NCBI RefSeq assembly: GCF_003339585.1
Contig: NZ_QPKF01000001.1
Span: forward strand, 930,001 to 994,000
Length of the DNA: 64,000 nt
Source of the DNA: Exiguobacterium sp. RIT594
GTDB lineage: Bacteria; Bacillota; Bacilli; Exiguobacteriales; Exiguobacteriaceae
Direction of reading: 5' to 3'
Both the position numbers and the translations under genes were made by a program. The notes under the pieces are model-generated. The model was given only the letters and a program-made list of their open reading frames with translations, made no database searches and was not told the origin of the DNA. The stretch's first letter is position 1. Each line of letters starts with the position of its first letter. This document shows, piece by piece, positions 26,061-35,577 of the stretch.

Positions 26061-27317
26061 GTGCAACATCGGAAAATTGGATTAGTGTTATCAATCATTC
26101 CAGGACTTGGCCAACTGTATCACCGGCAATGGATGAAAGGCGGACTCTTGCTCGCAGTCAGCATTGCCTTTTGGATAGCGTTCGCCGATCTGCTCAACAT
26201 GGGGCTATGGGGAATCGTAACACTCGGAACAGAAGTGCCACGCGACAACTCGATTTTCCTATTGGCACAAGGCATCATCGCGATCATCGTCCTGTTATTT
26301 GGGATCGGTCTGTATGTATTTAATTTACGGGACGCCTACCGTAATGGAGAAAAGCGGGATCAAGGCGTCCGACCGGATTCTTTGTGGTCGGATTATCGGA
26401 ATTTAATGGATCAGGGTTATCCCTATTTAGTCAGCGGACCTTCGTTGTTTCTATTGATCTTTGCCGTAATCTTTCCCATTTTGTTCAGTTTCGCCTTGGC
26501 GTTCACGAATTATGATTTGTACCATTCCCCGCCTGCCAAACTGGCGGATTGGGTCGGATTTTCTACCTTTGCTCAAATCTTCACAGTTGATATTTGGCGG
26601 TCGACGTTCTTTGATGTGTTGTCTTGGACAATTGTCTGGACCTTGGTCGCCTCGACCTTACAAGTGTCGCTCGGTATTTTTTTAGCAGTACTCGTCAATC
26701 AAAAAGAGGTCCAGTTCAAACGTGTCATTCGGACGATTTTCGTCTTGCCGTGGGCGGTTCCCGGCTTTGTGACGATTCTTGTCTTTGCCGGACTCTTTAA
26801 TGACAGCTTCGGTGCCATCAATCTGGACATCTTGTCTCTGTTCGGTCTTGATCCGGTCCTGTGGTTAACGGATGAGAAGTGGACACGTGTTGCCCTCGTT
26901 TTTATGCAGGGATGGCTCGGATTCCCGTACGTCTTTTTAGTGACGACAGGTGTCCTGCAATCAATTCCGAATGATTTATACGAAGCGGCAACGATTGACG
27001 GGGCGTCGATGTTTGCGAAGTTTCGACATATTACGATGCCGATGGTACTGATTGCAATGTCGCCGATCATCATTACCCAGTTCACGTTTAATTTCAATAA
27101 CTTTAATATCATCTATCTCTTTAACGGGGGCGGACCGTCCGTACCGGGTTCCAATGCCGGCGGAACGGATATTCTCGTCTCCTGGATATATAAATTGACG
27201 ATGCAGTCCGGTCAATATGCGTTAGCGGCCGCCTTGACAATCTTACTGTCGATTTTTGTCATCGCGATTGCGTTATGGCAGTTTAGACGTACGAACGCCT
27301 TTAAGGAAGGAGCGTGA
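26061..27317 (+). CDS. ganP: ABC sugar transporter permease GanP
   Basis: 418 residues, the same as Bacillus GanP, MalF-like, with about eight membrane segments and an extra N-terminal pair. The EAA loop that contacts the ATPase reads YEAATIDGASMFAKFRHIT. GTG at 26061 is chosen because GAGGTG lies 6 bases upstream; GTG at 26052 overlaps that site. It comes 57 bases after ganS, and its stop lies 5 bases before the ganQ start. Confidence 0.9.
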   Translation: MQHRKIGLVLSIIPGLGQLYHRQWMKGGLLLAVSIAFWIAFADLLNMGLWGIVTLGTEVPRDNSIFLLAQGIIAIIVLLFGIGLYVFNLRDAYRNGEKRDQGVRPDSLWSDYRNLMDQGYPYLVSGPSLFLLIFAVIFPILFSFALAFTNYDLYHSPPAKLADWVGFSTFAQIFTVDIWRSTFFDVLSWTIVWTLVASTLQVSLGIFLAVLVNQKEVQFKRVIRTIFVLPWAVPGFVTILVFAGLFNDSFGAINLDILSLFGLDPVLWLTDEKWTRVALVFMQGWLGFPYVFLVTTGVLQSIPNDLYEAATIDGASMFAKFRHITMPMVLIAMSPIIITQFTFNFNNFNIIYLFNGGGPSVPGSNAGGTDILVSWIYKLTMQSGQYALAAALTILLSIFVIAIALWQFRRTNAFKEGA

Positions 27318-27322
27318 TCGGG

Positions 27323-28171
27323 ATGGCGACTGGAAACAAGACACGGACGGTTCGTCTGACGCTGACCTATTTGATTCTGCTGTTCGTTGCGACCTGCATC
27401 ATCTATCCCCTCCTGTGGACGATTGGTGCGAGCTTTAATCCGGGCAACAGTTTAGTCAGCACGTCGATCATTCCAAAAAATCCGACACTGGATCATTACC
27501 GGGAATTATTTGCCGGAAAAGAAAGTCTGCAATACGGTCATTGGTATATGAATTCTTTGAAAATCAGTCTCTTTACGATGCTCGGGACGGTTGTCAGTGT
27601 TTCTTTTACAGCCTATGCTTTTTCAAGGTTTCGCTTCAAAGGACGCCAGCAAGCCTTGACGTTGTTCTTGCTGTTACAGATGATTCCGCAGTTTTCAGCC
27701 TTGATTGCCCTGTTCGTGCTGGCCCAGCTACTTGGCATGATGAATAGTCATTGGCTGCTGATTCTGTTATATATCGGCGGGCAAATTCCGATGAATACCT
27801 ACTTGATGAAAGGATATATGGATTCAATTCCGGTCGACCTCGATGAAAGTGCCAAACTCGACGGCGCCGGTCATACCCGGATTTTCATCCAAATTATTTT
27901 ACCGCTCTGTCGTCCGATGCTTGCCGTGGTCGCGATGAATGGATTTACGGGACCACTCGGGGATTTTGTACTGGCTTCGACAATTTTACGGACGCAGGAA
28001 GCGTATACGTTGCCGATTGGACTGTTTAATCTTGTCAACGAAGCGATGGGAGCGAGCTATACGACGTTTGCTGCCGGAGCGATTTTGATCAGCATCCCGG
28101 TCGCAGTTCTATTTGTCCTGCTGCAAAAACATTTTGTGTCCGGACTGACGGCCGGGGGAACAAAAGGGTAA
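27323..28171 (+). CDS. ganQ: ABC sugar transporter permease GanQ
   Basis: 282 residues, MalG-like, six membrane segments, EAA loop DESAKLDGAGHTRIFIQII. It pairs with GanP as the membrane channel of the galacto-oligosaccharide importer. ATG at 27323 is chosen with GGAAGGAG 10 bases upstream, inside the end of ganP; a GTG at 27314 overlaps the ganP stop and is too close to the Shine-Dalgarno. Confidence 0.9.
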   Translation: MATGNKTRTVRLTLTYLILLFVATCIIYPLLWTIGASFNPGNSLVSTSIIPKNPTLDHYRELFAGKESLQYGHWYMNSLKISLFTMLGTVVSVSFTAYAFSRFRFKGRQQALTLFLLLQMIPQFSALIALFVLAQLLGMMNSHWLLILLYIGGQIPMNTYLMKGYMDSIPVDLDESAKLDGAGHTRIFIQIILPLCRPMLAVVAMNGFTGPLGDFVLASTILRTQEAYTLPIGLFNLVNEAMGASYTTFAAGAILISIPVAVLFVLLQKHFVSGLTAGGTKG

Positions 28172-28215
28172 GAGAGAAAGAACAGCTAAATTGGTGAGTG
28201 AGGGAGAGTTTAATA

Positions 28216-30276
28216 ATGGGACGAAAAATCTATACATCAAAGGCCAGACATCTGTTGCACGGCGGGGACTACAATCCGGATCAATGGCTCGATATCCCGG
28301 ACGTCTTACAGGACGATTTACGGTTGATGCGTCTCGCGCATACGAATACGTATTCCATCGGCATTTTTGCCTGGAGTGCGCTCGAACCGACCGAAAATCA
28401 GTTCACGTTCGACTGGCTTGACCGGATAATTGACGATATTCACGCAAACGGCGGACAGGTCATTTTGGCGACACCAAGCGGGGCACGTCCGGCCTGGTTA
28501 TCGCAAACATATCCGGAAGTGTTGCGTGTCGACGAGCGCCGTGTCAGACAGCTTCACGGCGGGCGTCATAACCACTGTCTGACATCACCGGTGTACCGGG
28601 AAAAAACACAACGGATCAATCGCTTATTGGCCGAGCGGTACGGGAATCATCCGGCGCTGTTGATGTGGCATGTTTCGAACGAGTACGGCGGTGAGTGCCA
28701 TTGTCGGCTCTGTCAGGCAGCCTTTCGTGATTGGCTGAAAGTGAAGTATGAGACGCTCGAGGCACTGAATGCCTCCTGGTGGAGTGCCTTTTGGAGTCAT
28801 ACGTTTGACGATTGGTCGCAAATCGAGTCGCCGTCACCAATCGGCGAAAGTATGGTTCATGGTCTGAATCTCGACTGGAAACGTTTTGTGACCGAGCAGA
28901 CGATTTCATTTTTTGAGCAGGAAAGTGTTCCCCTGCGCGAGTTGACACCAAATCTTCCCATCACCACCAATTTCATGGCGGATACCGAGGACCTGATTCC
29001 GTTCCAGGCCCTTGACTACAGTCGATTCGCGAAGAATGTCGATGTCGTCAGTTGGGATGCTTATCCGACCTGGCACAATGACTGGGAAACAACAGCTAAT
29101 TTAGCGATGAAGGTCGGATTCATCAATGACTTGTTCCGGAGTTTGAAGCAGCAACCGTTCCTCTTGATGGAATCGACGCCGAGTGCCGTCAACTGGCATC
29201 CCGTCAACAAAGCGAAACGTCCGGGCATGCACCTGTTGTCCTCGATGCAAATGATTGCCCACGGTTCCGACAGCGTGCTGTACTTCCAGTGGCGGAAATC
29301 CCGCGGCTCGTCGGAAAAGTTCCACGGGGCGGTCGTCGATCATGACCGGTCGGAAGAGAACCGGGTCTTTCAGGAAGTCGCCCAAGTCGGACGGACCCTC
29401 GAGCAACTGGACGCCGTCGTCGGCACGACGCGTCCCGCAGAGGTCGGGATTCTTTACGACTGGGAAAACAATTGGGCCTTAAATGATGCGCAAGGGTTCG
29501 CAAACGACACGAAACAGTATCCGCAAACCCTCCAGGAACATTACCGCTTTTTTTACGAGCAGGATATTCCGGTTGATGTCATCACGAAGGAACAGCCGTT
29601 TGATGCTTACAAACTGTTGATCGTGCCGATGCTGTATCTGGTCAGTGCGACGACCCTGGAGCGGTTGCAGCGTTTTGTCGAACAGGGCGGGACGTTAGTC
29701 ACGACGTACATGACGGGTCTCGTCGATGAGCATGATTTGGCGTATGCCGGATGGCCGGAAGAACTGCAGACAATCTTTGGGCTGACACCGGCGGAGACGG
29801 ACACGTTGTATCCGAGCGACCGCAATCACGTGATGTTCAACGGGAAACAGTATGAACTGCAGGAGTATGCGACGGTCATTCAGGTCGACGAAGCGGAGGT
29901 CGTCGGCCGCTATACGGACGACTTTTATCGACAGACGCCGGCTGTGACGAAACATCGGCTGGGACAAGGAGAGGCCTGGTATATCGGCGGGCGACTCGAG
30001 GCTGCCTTCCAGCGTGACCTGTATACATTACTGACGGACCGTTTACGGATCGAGGCACCGCTCGCGACATCGCACCGTGCGGAAGTATCCGTTCAAGTAC
30101 GTCGCGGTCAGGAGACGGATTACGGATTCATCCTGAACTTTTCCGAAGTCGAGCAATCCATCGAACTGTTGGAACCGTTGCTGGAATCTGCGACACAAAC
30201 GGAGATCAGCGGTCAGTTGATACTTGCCCCGTATGAAGTCAAGATGGTCGAACGGAAGAATCGCGATCAAGTATGA
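28216..30276 (+). CDS. ganA: GH42 beta-galactosidase
   Basis: 686 residues, like GanA of Bacillus. It hydrolyses beta-galactosides such as imported galacto-oligosaccharides in the cytoplasm. The TIM barrel has HGGDYNPDQW at the start, acid/base E156 in HVSNEYGGECHC and nucleophile E319 in LLMESTPSAVNW. The C-x-C-x-x-C of the GH42 zinc cluster follows E156. The trimerisation domain and beta domain fill the C-terminal third. ATG at 28216 is supported by GGGAG 10 bases upstream. It is the last gene of the operon; the secreted galactanase gene ganB is not here. Confidence 0.93.
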   Translation: MGRKIYTSKARHLLHGGDYNPDQWLDIPDVLQDDLRLMRLAHTNTYSIGIFAWSALEPTENQFTFDWLDRIIDDIHANGGQVILATPSGARPAWLSQTYPEVLRVDERRVRQLHGGRHNHCLTSPVYREKTQRINRLLAERYGNHPALLMWHVSNEYGGECHCRLCQAAFRDWLKVKYETLEALNASWWSAFWSHTFDDWSQIESPSPIGESMVHGLNLDWKRFVTEQTISFFEQESVPLRELTPNLPITTNFMADTEDLIPFQALDYSRFAKNVDVVSWDAYPTWHNDWETTANLAMKVGFINDLFRSLKQQPFLLMESTPSAVNWHPVNKAKRPGMHLLSSMQMIAHGSDSVLYFQWRKSRGSSEKFHGAVVDHDRSEENRVFQEVAQVGRTLEQLDAVVGTTRPAEVGILYDWENNWALNDAQGFANDTKQYPQTLQEHYRFFYEQDIPVDVITKEQPFDAYKLLIVPMLYLVSATTLERLQRFVEQGGTLVTTYMTGLVDEHDLAYAGWPEELQTIFGLTPAETDTLYPSDRNHVMFNGKQYELQEYATVIQVDEAEVVGRYTDDFYRQTPAVTKHRLGQGEAWYIGGRLEAAFQRDLYTLLTDRLRIEAPLATSHRAEVSVQVRRGQETDYGFILNFSEVEQSIELLEPLLESATQTEISGQLILAPYEVKMVERKNRDQV

Positions 30277-30285
30277 ATGTAATCA

Positions 30286-30334
30286 AAACGGCTTTTCAGA
30301 CAGAAATAACTTCTGTCCGAAAAGTCGTTTTTTG
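30286..30334 (+). terminator. Intrinsic terminator of the gan operon
   Basis: A long stem AACGGCTTTTCAGACAGAA against TTCTGTCCGAAAAGTCGTT, then T. It can also serve the convergent LysR gene. Confidence 0.88.
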
Positions 30335-30343
30335 ATATGTCCG

Positions 30344-31228
30344 TTAAAAGACGGTTTTCTCTTGTGGAAAGCTCATCCATTCGAGCAGTGTTTTAGCCGG
30401 ACGCGACAAGACCGCTTGTTTTTTCCAAATCAAGTAGGTGTTGGCGGTGAGCGCCGGCGTCAGCGGGACGAAGGTGAGTTCACTTCCGCTCGTATTGACG
30501 ATGCGGTCGAGACACAAAGCATGACCGACTCCTTCCTTGACGAGGAGCGAAGCGTTGAACAGCAGGTTGTATGTTCCGACGATATGGACCGTGTCCCAGT
30601 CCAAACCGGTCCGTTCCGCGAACGTCCGGTTTCCTTGGAGTTGTTCCGAAACGATTAACGGGAGGTCCCGTAAATCGTCTGCTGTTACCGTCGCCTGTTG
30701 CCCGAGCGGATGATCGCGCCGTGTCAAAATCCCCCACTGATCAGGCTGATTCAGTTTCAGGTAATGATAGGCCTTGACGTCAAACGGTTCAATGACCAGT
30801 CCGAAATCCAGAATTCCCTTATCGAGCTTATCCAGAATATCCTGACCGTTCCCGCTGTGTATCCGAATCGTGACGTCCGGATGCTGTGATTGCATTTGTT
30901 TGAATGACCGGATGACCGGCAACAGACTTTCCGTTTCACCGCCGCCGATATAAAGTTCGCCACGCAACGTTTCCTCGGTCACAAGATTGGTGACGATTTT
31001 ATCGGCCAGCGTCACAAGTTCGCGCGCCCGTTCCGCCAAATAGTACCCGCTTTCCGTCAGGACGATGCCTCCCGGAGTCCGGTCGAACAACGGACCGGCC
31101 AATTCGTCTTCTAACCGTTGGAGTTGACGGGAGAGTGCGGGCTGGGAAATCCGGAGAATCCGGGCCGCCCGGGTGATGTTTTTTTCCTCGACGACTGCCA
31201 AAAAATAACGTAATTGTTGAATTTCCAT
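30344..31228 (-). CDS. LysR family transcriptional regulator
   Basis: 294 residues. The helix-turn-helix is at 1-60 (NITRAARILRISQPALSRQLQRLE), and the effector domain (GELYIGGGETESLLPVI onward) is of the CynR/YofA type. AGGAGG stands before the ATG. It is divergent from the SDR operon with 112 bases between, the classic arrangement for a LysR activator and its target, so it probably controls 31341-33538. The inducer is unknown. Confidence 0.88.
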   Translation of the reverse strand: MEIQQLRYFLAVVEEKNITRAARILRISQPALSRQLQRLEDELAGPLFDRTPGGIVLTESGYYLAERARELVTLADKIVTNLVTEETLRGELYIGGGETESLLPVIRSFKQMQSQHPDVTIRIHSGNGQDILDKLDKGILDFGLVIEPFDVKAYHYLKLNQPDQWGILTRRDHPLGQQATVTADDLRDLPLIVSEQLQGNRTFAERTGLDWDTVHIVGTYNLLFNASLLVKEGVGHALCLDRIVNTSGSELTFVPLTPALTANTYLIWKKQAVLSRPAKTLLEWMSFPQEKTVF

Positions 31229-31340
31229 GACGTCCTCCTATGCGTTTTAGTTATGGATAATGATTTCATATTAGCATTAGACATGGAGGATGGATACTCG
31301 TAACCTTGTAGACAAGCAACAACTAAGAGGAGGAATACAA

Positions 31341-32078
31341 ATGAACACACCACTGAATAAAGTCATCGTCATCATGGGCGCGTCAAGCGGAATCGGCGAA
31401 GCGACGGCACGACTGCTCGCGTCACGCGGAGCCAAATTAATGCTCGCCGCCCGTCGAATCGAGCGGTTACAAGTCATTCAGGAAGCCTATCCTGAAGCGT
31501 ATATTCAAATCAAACAGGCCGACGTCACCCGATTCGATCAGGTTGAAGCCGTCGTCGAGGAATCAAAAGCCGTCTACGGACGGATTGATGTTCTCTTCAA
31601 CAATGCCGGCATCATGCCGACCGCTCCGCTTGCGGCCGGACACCGGGAGGACTGGAAAAACATGCTCGACATCAACGTGATGGGCGTCTTGAACGGAATT
31701 GCCGCGACACTGCCAATCATGGAACAGCAACAGTCCGGTCATATCATTGCGACAGATTCGGTTGCGGGACATGTCGTCTATCCGGAATCCGCCGTCTATT
31801 GCGGGACGAAGTTTGCCGTCCGGGCAATTATGGAAGGATTACGTCAGGAGCAACGTGAAAATAATGTCAAATCGACAATCATTTCACCGGGAGCCGTGCA
31901 GACGGAATTGTATACGACGATCAGAGATCAAGCAACAGGCGAGTCACTGCGTCAAGCGCAACAAGAGTGGGGATTGACGAGCGAAGATGTCGCCCAAGCC
32001 GTCCTGTATGCCATCGATACACCGGACCGTGTCTCAATCAGTAACTTAATCATCCGTCCGACGCAACAACAAGTGTGA
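31341..32078 (+). CDS. Short-chain dehydrogenase/reductase
   Basis: 245 residues of classical SDR. Cofactor motif GASSGIGEATA, NNAG in FNNAGIMPTAP, and the catalytic Ser in TDSVAGHVVYPES with YCGTK. It uses NAD(P)H to reduce or oxidise a carbonyl/alcohol, substrate unknown. GAGGAGG precedes the ATG at 31341; the frame is open upstream but not coding-like. It is the first gene of a four-gene set driven from the region shared with the LysR gene. Its stop overlaps the next start. Confidence 0.88.
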   Translation: MNTPLNKVIVIMGASSGIGEATARLLASRGAKLMLAARRIERLQVIQEAYPEAYIQIKQADVTRFDQVEAVVEESKAVYGRIDVLFNNAGIMPTAPLAAGHREDWKNMLDINVMGVLNGIAATLPIMEQQQSGHIIATDSVAGHVVYPESAVYCGTKFAVRAIMEGLRQEQRENNVKSTIISPGAVQTELYTTIRDQATGESLRQAQQEWGLTSEDVAQAVLYAIDTPDRVSISNLIIRPTQQQV

Positions 32079-32659
32079 TGCGGATGGAGCATTCATCGAT
32101 CTACCATCAAATCGAAAATCGGCTGGTCGAGTCACACGATGCCGTATTCGAGCAAATTCATGCCGTACAGCGGGACGGGGAACGACTGCTCCACCGGTTG
32201 AATCAGCACCTGTTGTCTCCGGCCGAGTTTCGCGAGACGCTGGGCGAGCTGATCGGTCAGCCGGTGGATGAGAGTGTAGTCGTTTTACCCCCGCTTTATA
32301 CAGACTTTGGACGGCATATCTCACTTGGGAAAGACATCTTCATCAACCGCGGAGTCATGTTGACGGATCTCGGTTCGATTCAAATTGATGATCATGTGCT
32401 GATCGGTCCGTTTGCCAAGTTGTTGACCGTCAATCATCCGGTCAGTCCGTCGAAACGGCGGGGGCTGACGGTGAAACCGATTCACCTGAAACGAAATGCC
32501 TGGATCGGAGCAGGGGCAACGATTCTGCCGGGCGTGACCGTCGGTAAACATGCGATTGTCGCAGCAAATGCGACCGTGACAACAGATGTACCGGACTTGG
32601 CGATTGTCGCCGGCACTCCGGCACGAATCATTCGTTATATCGATGAATCAGAAGACTGA
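32078..32659 (+). CDS. Hexapeptide-repeat sugar O-acetyltransferase (maltose/galactoside type)
   Basis: About 193 residues. An N-terminal helical part like the maltose acetyltransferase motif (NQHLLSPAEFRETLGELIG) is followed by left-handed beta-helix repeats (SIQIDDHVLIGPFAKLLTVNHP, AWIGAGATILPGVTVGKHAIVAANATV). It transfers acetyl from CoA to a sugar hydroxyl. The catalytic His of the family is kept in TVNHP. Translation appears coupled: ATG at 32078 overlaps the SDR stop. ATG at 32084 is an alternative. Confidence 0.85.
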   Translation: MRMEHSSIYHQIENRLVESHDAVFEQIHAVQRDGERLLHRLNQHLLSPAEFRETLGELIGQPVDESVVVLPPLYTDFGRHISLGKDIFINRGVMLTDLGSIQIDDHVLIGPFAKLLTVNHPVSPSKRRGLTVKPIHLKRNAWIGAGATILPGVTVGKHAIVAANATVTTDVPDLAIVAGTPARIIRYIDESED

Positions 32660-32660
32660 T

Positions 32661-33131
32661 ATGAAGCGTCGAGTCGGGATTGTCACCGTTCTCCTCTCGC
32701 TCGGACTTTCAGGTTGCGGTCCGTCAGTTTCGGTTTCAACCGAAGTCAAACAAGAGATCAAGGAGAGCGATACTATGAACATCAACGTCAACGGTCAGGT
32801 TGCTTCCGTGCAACTGGAAAATAACGCGACAGTAAAAGCTATACTTGCGGAAATGCCGTTTACAATTCAGATGGACGATTTACACCAGAATGAGAAATAC
32901 TATTATTTCGATAAGTCGTTTCCGGCGAATCCCCAACCGATTCAGACGATTGAAGCCGGAGACGTGCTGCTGTATCAAAATAACTGTTTGGTGATTTTTT
33001 ATCAAGCGGCTGAACCGATTGTTCCGTATACACGAATTGGAAAAATTAGTCGTTTTCAGGAGATCCAGGCGTCGTTCGGCAACAAGTCTGTTTCCGTGCA
33101 ATGGTATGAAGGAGAGGGAGGACAATTATGA
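32661..33131 (+). CDS. Cyclophilin-like fold lipoprotein
   Basis: 156 residues. A short signal peptide ends with lipobox LSGC, so it would be anchored outside the membrane. The body (MNINVNGQVASVQLENNATVKAILAEMPF, YYYFDKSFPAN, IEAGDVLLYQNNCLVIFY) fits the cyclophilin-like beta-barrel family found in many bacteria, usually in operons with SDR, cupin and aldo-keto reductase genes under LysR control. ATG at 32661 lies one base after the preceding stop; an ATG at 32643 overlaps it. The role is unknown. Confidence 0.72.
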   Translation: MKRRVGIVTVLLSLGLSGCGPSVSVSTEVKQEIKESDTMNINVNGQVASVQLENNATVKAILAEMPFTIQMDDLHQNEKYYYFDKSFPANPQPIQTIEAGDVLLYQNNCLVIFYQAAEPIVPYTRIGKISRFQEIQASFGNKSVSVQWYEGEGGQL

Positions 33132-33538
33132 CAAAATCCAAGACACCCGTAGAACATCCTTTTCAACGGGGAGAAAAAAATGAAGCCTTTGAAGCGTATT
33201 TCACGGGACAAAGTTACCTCCATCCGTTCGTCAATGATTCATCGCTCGAAATTTCAGTCGGTCAGGTGACATTCGAACCGGGCTGTCGCAACCATTGGCA
33301 TATCCATCGGGGCGGATATCAAATCCTACTCGTGACAGATGGGGAAGGGTGGTATCAGGAGATGGGCAAACCGGCCCGTCTGTTGCGAAGCGGAGATACG
33401 GTCGTCACATATGACGGCGTCAAGCACTGGCATGGCGCGACGTCAGACAGCTGGTTTTCGCACCTGACCATCACGGCAGGGACTCCGGACTGGCTGGAGC
33501 CGGTTTCGGAACGGGAATATGACTTGCTGAAGAAATAA
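33128..33538 (+). CDS. Cupin domain protein
   Basis: 136 residues, one cupin barrel. Metal-site motif 1 is HWHIHRGGYQILLVTDGEG and motif 2 ends with GVKHWHGA, so three or four His ligands are present. It belongs to the carboxymuconolactone-decarboxylase-associated cupin type that often sits beside SDR and cyclophilin-like genes. The start overlaps the previous stop by 4 bases (ATGA type). It is the last gene of the LysR-linked operon. Confidence 0.85.
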   Translation: MTKSKTPVEHPFQRGEKNEAFEAYFTGQSYLHPFVNDSSLEISVGQVTFEPGCRNHWHIHRGGYQILLVTDGEGWYQEMGKPARLLRSGDTVVTYDGVKHWHGATSDSWFSHLTITAGTPDWLEPVSEREYDLLKK

Positions 33539-33544
33539 ATGAAA

Positions 33545-33594
33545 AACGAGATCTACCTTCAGTCCGTCATTTGGACTAGAGCGTAGATCTCGTT
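33545..33594. terminator. Hairpin between convergent cupin and Nudix genes
   Basis: AACGAGATCTAC and GTAGATCTCGTT with an inner AGTCC/GGACT stem. T-rich ends occur on both strands, better on the minus strand, so it probably ends both genes. Confidence 0.8.
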
Positions 33595-33613
33595 GTCGTT
33601 TGGAGGGAAAAAA

Positions 33614-34084
33614 TTAAAACGAACTTCCGAGAGTCCAGAAGGAATCTCCCAGTTGCTGCATCAGTTCGTTGGCCCGACTTTCAATGCTTTCCGGTAACGT
33701 CGCTTGACTAAAGTAGGCCAGGTCAAGACTTTCTCCGTCAAGCATCGCAAGTGTCCCCGTGACGTTTTTCGCATGATAGAGATGAATGACGCCATGCACT
33801 TCATCGCCGTTCGGATATCGGTAGTAAAAGCGAGGACCGGAAAAGACGCCGATCAGTTCCAGTTCGCTTGTCTGTAATCCGGTTTCTTCGTGTAGCTCGC
33901 GAATAGCGACTTCTTCGAGCGTTTCGCCGAGTTCCATCGATCCGCCAGGCAATCCCCAGTCGAGCGTATCGGACCGGTGTTGGAACAAAACTTCCTGCTG
34001 GTCATTTGTCACAAGGACGGTAGCGCCGACACTGATGATCGGACGACTGCCGATGAGTTGTCGTAATTCTGAGATGTATCCCAT
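33614..34084 (-). CDS. Nudix hydrolase
   Basis: 156 residues with the complete Nudix box at residues 47-70 (GGSMELGETLEEVAIRELHE onward to ETGL). It cleaves a nucleoside diphosphate linked to X. The N-terminal SVGATVLVTNDQQEVLFQHR and the WGLPGGS entry resemble MutT/YtkD-like and ADP-ribose pyrophosphatase-like small Nudix proteins. AAGGATTG precedes the ATG. Substrate unknown. The next minus-strand gene upstream is separated by 44 bases. Confidence 0.9.
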   Translation of the reverse strand: MGYISELRQLIGSRPIISVGATVLVTNDQQEVLFQHRSDTLDWGLPGGSMELGETLEEVAIRELHEETGLQTSELELIGVFSGPRFYYRYPNGDEVHGVIHLYHAKNVTGTLAMLDGESLDLAYFSQATLPESIESRANELMQQLGDSFWTLGSSF

Positions 34085-34128
34085 TTAAATCAATCCTTTC
34101 TTTTTCATCGTTTTGACAATATGGATGT

Positions 34129-34878
34129 TTACCGTGCGAATCCACCTTCGGCATGGATGACTTGTCCGGTGATCCAGGCGGCGTCTGCACTGACGAGAAA
34201 CGCAATCGTCCGAGCAGCGTCCTCCGGTGTCCCGATCCGTCCGAGCGGAAACTGCGGTATCAGGTGCGTCCGGATGTCGTCCGTCATCCAGGTCGAATCG
34301 GTCGGTCCAGGATTAAGCGCATTGACGGTAATGCCGAGCGGTGCGACGGCTGTCGCAAAGGAAGTCGTGAAAGACGAGACAGCCCCTTTCATTGCAGCAT
34401 AGGCCAGTTCTTCGGGCATCGCGCCAAGATCCTGTCCGGACGTCAAGTTGACGATCCGGCCGGCCTGCAAACCGGCTTCTGCGAAAGCCCGGGCAAACAA
34501 GGTCGATAATAAAAGCGTACTCCGGACATTGACGGCGTAATGAGCATCGAGTGCCGTCGCGTCAAGCGTCGCGAGATTCGTTTGTGTCGAATGTGCCGCA
34601 TTGTTGATCAGGACGGACGGGGTGCCGAGAGTCGAGCACGTATGCGCAAGCACACGTTCTGCCGCATCCGGCGCCGACAAGTCAATTTCGAGCGCTTCGC
34701 TTCGGACATCGTTTACTGCCAGTTCTGCTTGGAACGTCTCAATCCATTTACGATCCGCTTTCCAGTATGTAAAACAAATCGTCATCCCTTCTGCCGCAAG
34801 TTTCCGGCAAATGGCCGTCCCGATATCGCGGGGGTGGCTTGCCCCGGTAATGAGGGCAATCCGGGGAGTATACGACAT
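34129..34878 (-). CDS. Short-chain dehydrogenase/reductase (FabG-like)
   Basis: 249 residues. The cofactor loop TGASHPRDIGTAICRKL resembles the FabG/FabI-type variant, NNAAHSTQT replaces NNAG, catalytic LTSGQ and YAAMKGA follow, and ALNPGPTDSTWM and the C-terminal AEGGFAR are typical. The start at 34878 has GGAGG 7 bases upstream. It lies upstream of the Nudix gene on the same strand and may be co-transcribed with it. The reaction partner is unknown. Confidence 0.87.
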   Translation of the reverse strand: MSYTPRIALITGASHPRDIGTAICRKLAAEGMTICFTYWKADRKWIETFQAELAVNDVRSEALEIDLSAPDAAERVLAHTCSTLGTPSVLINNAAHSTQTNLATLDATALDAHYAVNVRSTLLLSTLFARAFAEAGLQAGRIVNLTSGQDLGAMPEELAYAAMKGAVSSFTTSFATAVAPLGITVNALNPGPTDSTWMTDDIRTHLIPQFPLGRIGTPEDAARTIAFLVSADAAWITGQVIHAEGGFAR

Positions 34879-35030
34879 AACAACGCCTCCAGTTCCATTA
34901 AGTATGTGCTTGTTCATCTTACCGCTCCCGAAGGAACAACGTCCAGAAAAAAGAGGGATTTTTTTACAAAAATCAATAGGAACAGTCGATACGGAAATGA
35001 TAGGATGGAAAAAAGAAGGAGGGAGCCGTT

Positions 35031-35564
35031 GTGAAACGTAAATATGCCACCCGATCTTCATGGAAGCGGATCGTAAAACGCGATTACCGGGAGCTTTATC
35101 TTGAGACAACATCGTTTACGGGTTATGTGACACGGCTTGATCTGATCCGGGTGACAAACCCGTTGTCGGTTCGTTATTCCGAGCAGGAGATTCAGATTGT
35201 GGGTGACGGCTATGTCTGGCTTCAACAGTTTCCGGCAGGGCAGAAGCACGTCATCACGACGATGTTTAATGCACACGGACAAATCGTACAGGTATACGTC
35301 GATATTTGTCTTCGGCATGGACGGGATACGACCGGGATTTTTTGGGACGATTTAATGCTCGATCTCGTATTATTGCCGTCCGGAGAATGTTTTGTGCTGG
35401 ATGCGGAGGAACTCGAGTTGGCCCGGGAAACAGGGGTGGTCAATCAGGACCAGTACGCGGCAGCATGGAAGGAAACGAAGATATTGCAAGATCAAATCCG
35501 GACGAACAAGCTGTTGTTCCAGCCGCTTGCCCGTGTGCACCATGATTTACTGGGTAATGTGTGA
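35031..35564 (+). CDS. DUF402 domain protein (NtdP/YgaC-like)
   Basis: 177 residues. The DUF402 barrel shows VWLQQFPAGQKHVITTMFN, VQVYVDICLRHGRD, FWDDLMLDLVLLPSGECFVLDAEEL, the order found in nucleoside tri/diphosphate phosphatases of the YgaC/NtdP group, where the acidic residues bind metal. GTG start with AAGGAGG 8 bases upstream. It is divergent from the SDR gene. Confidence 0.85.
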   Translation: MKRKYATRSSWKRIVKRDYRELYLETTSFTGYVTRLDLIRVTNPLSVRYSEQEIQIVGDGYVWLQQFPAGQKHVITTMFNAHGQIVQVYVDICLRHGRDTTGIFWDDLMLDLVLLPSGECFVLDAEELELARETGVVNQDQYAAAWKETKILQDQIRTNKLLFQPLARVHHDLLGNV

Positions 35565-35577
35565 TTAGAACAAGCAT

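Noticed and set aside
35031-35443. Antisense frames at the DUF402 gene
   Set aside because: They are antisense shadows; the plus-strand DUF402 motifs and the GTG with strong Shine-Dalgarno define the gene.
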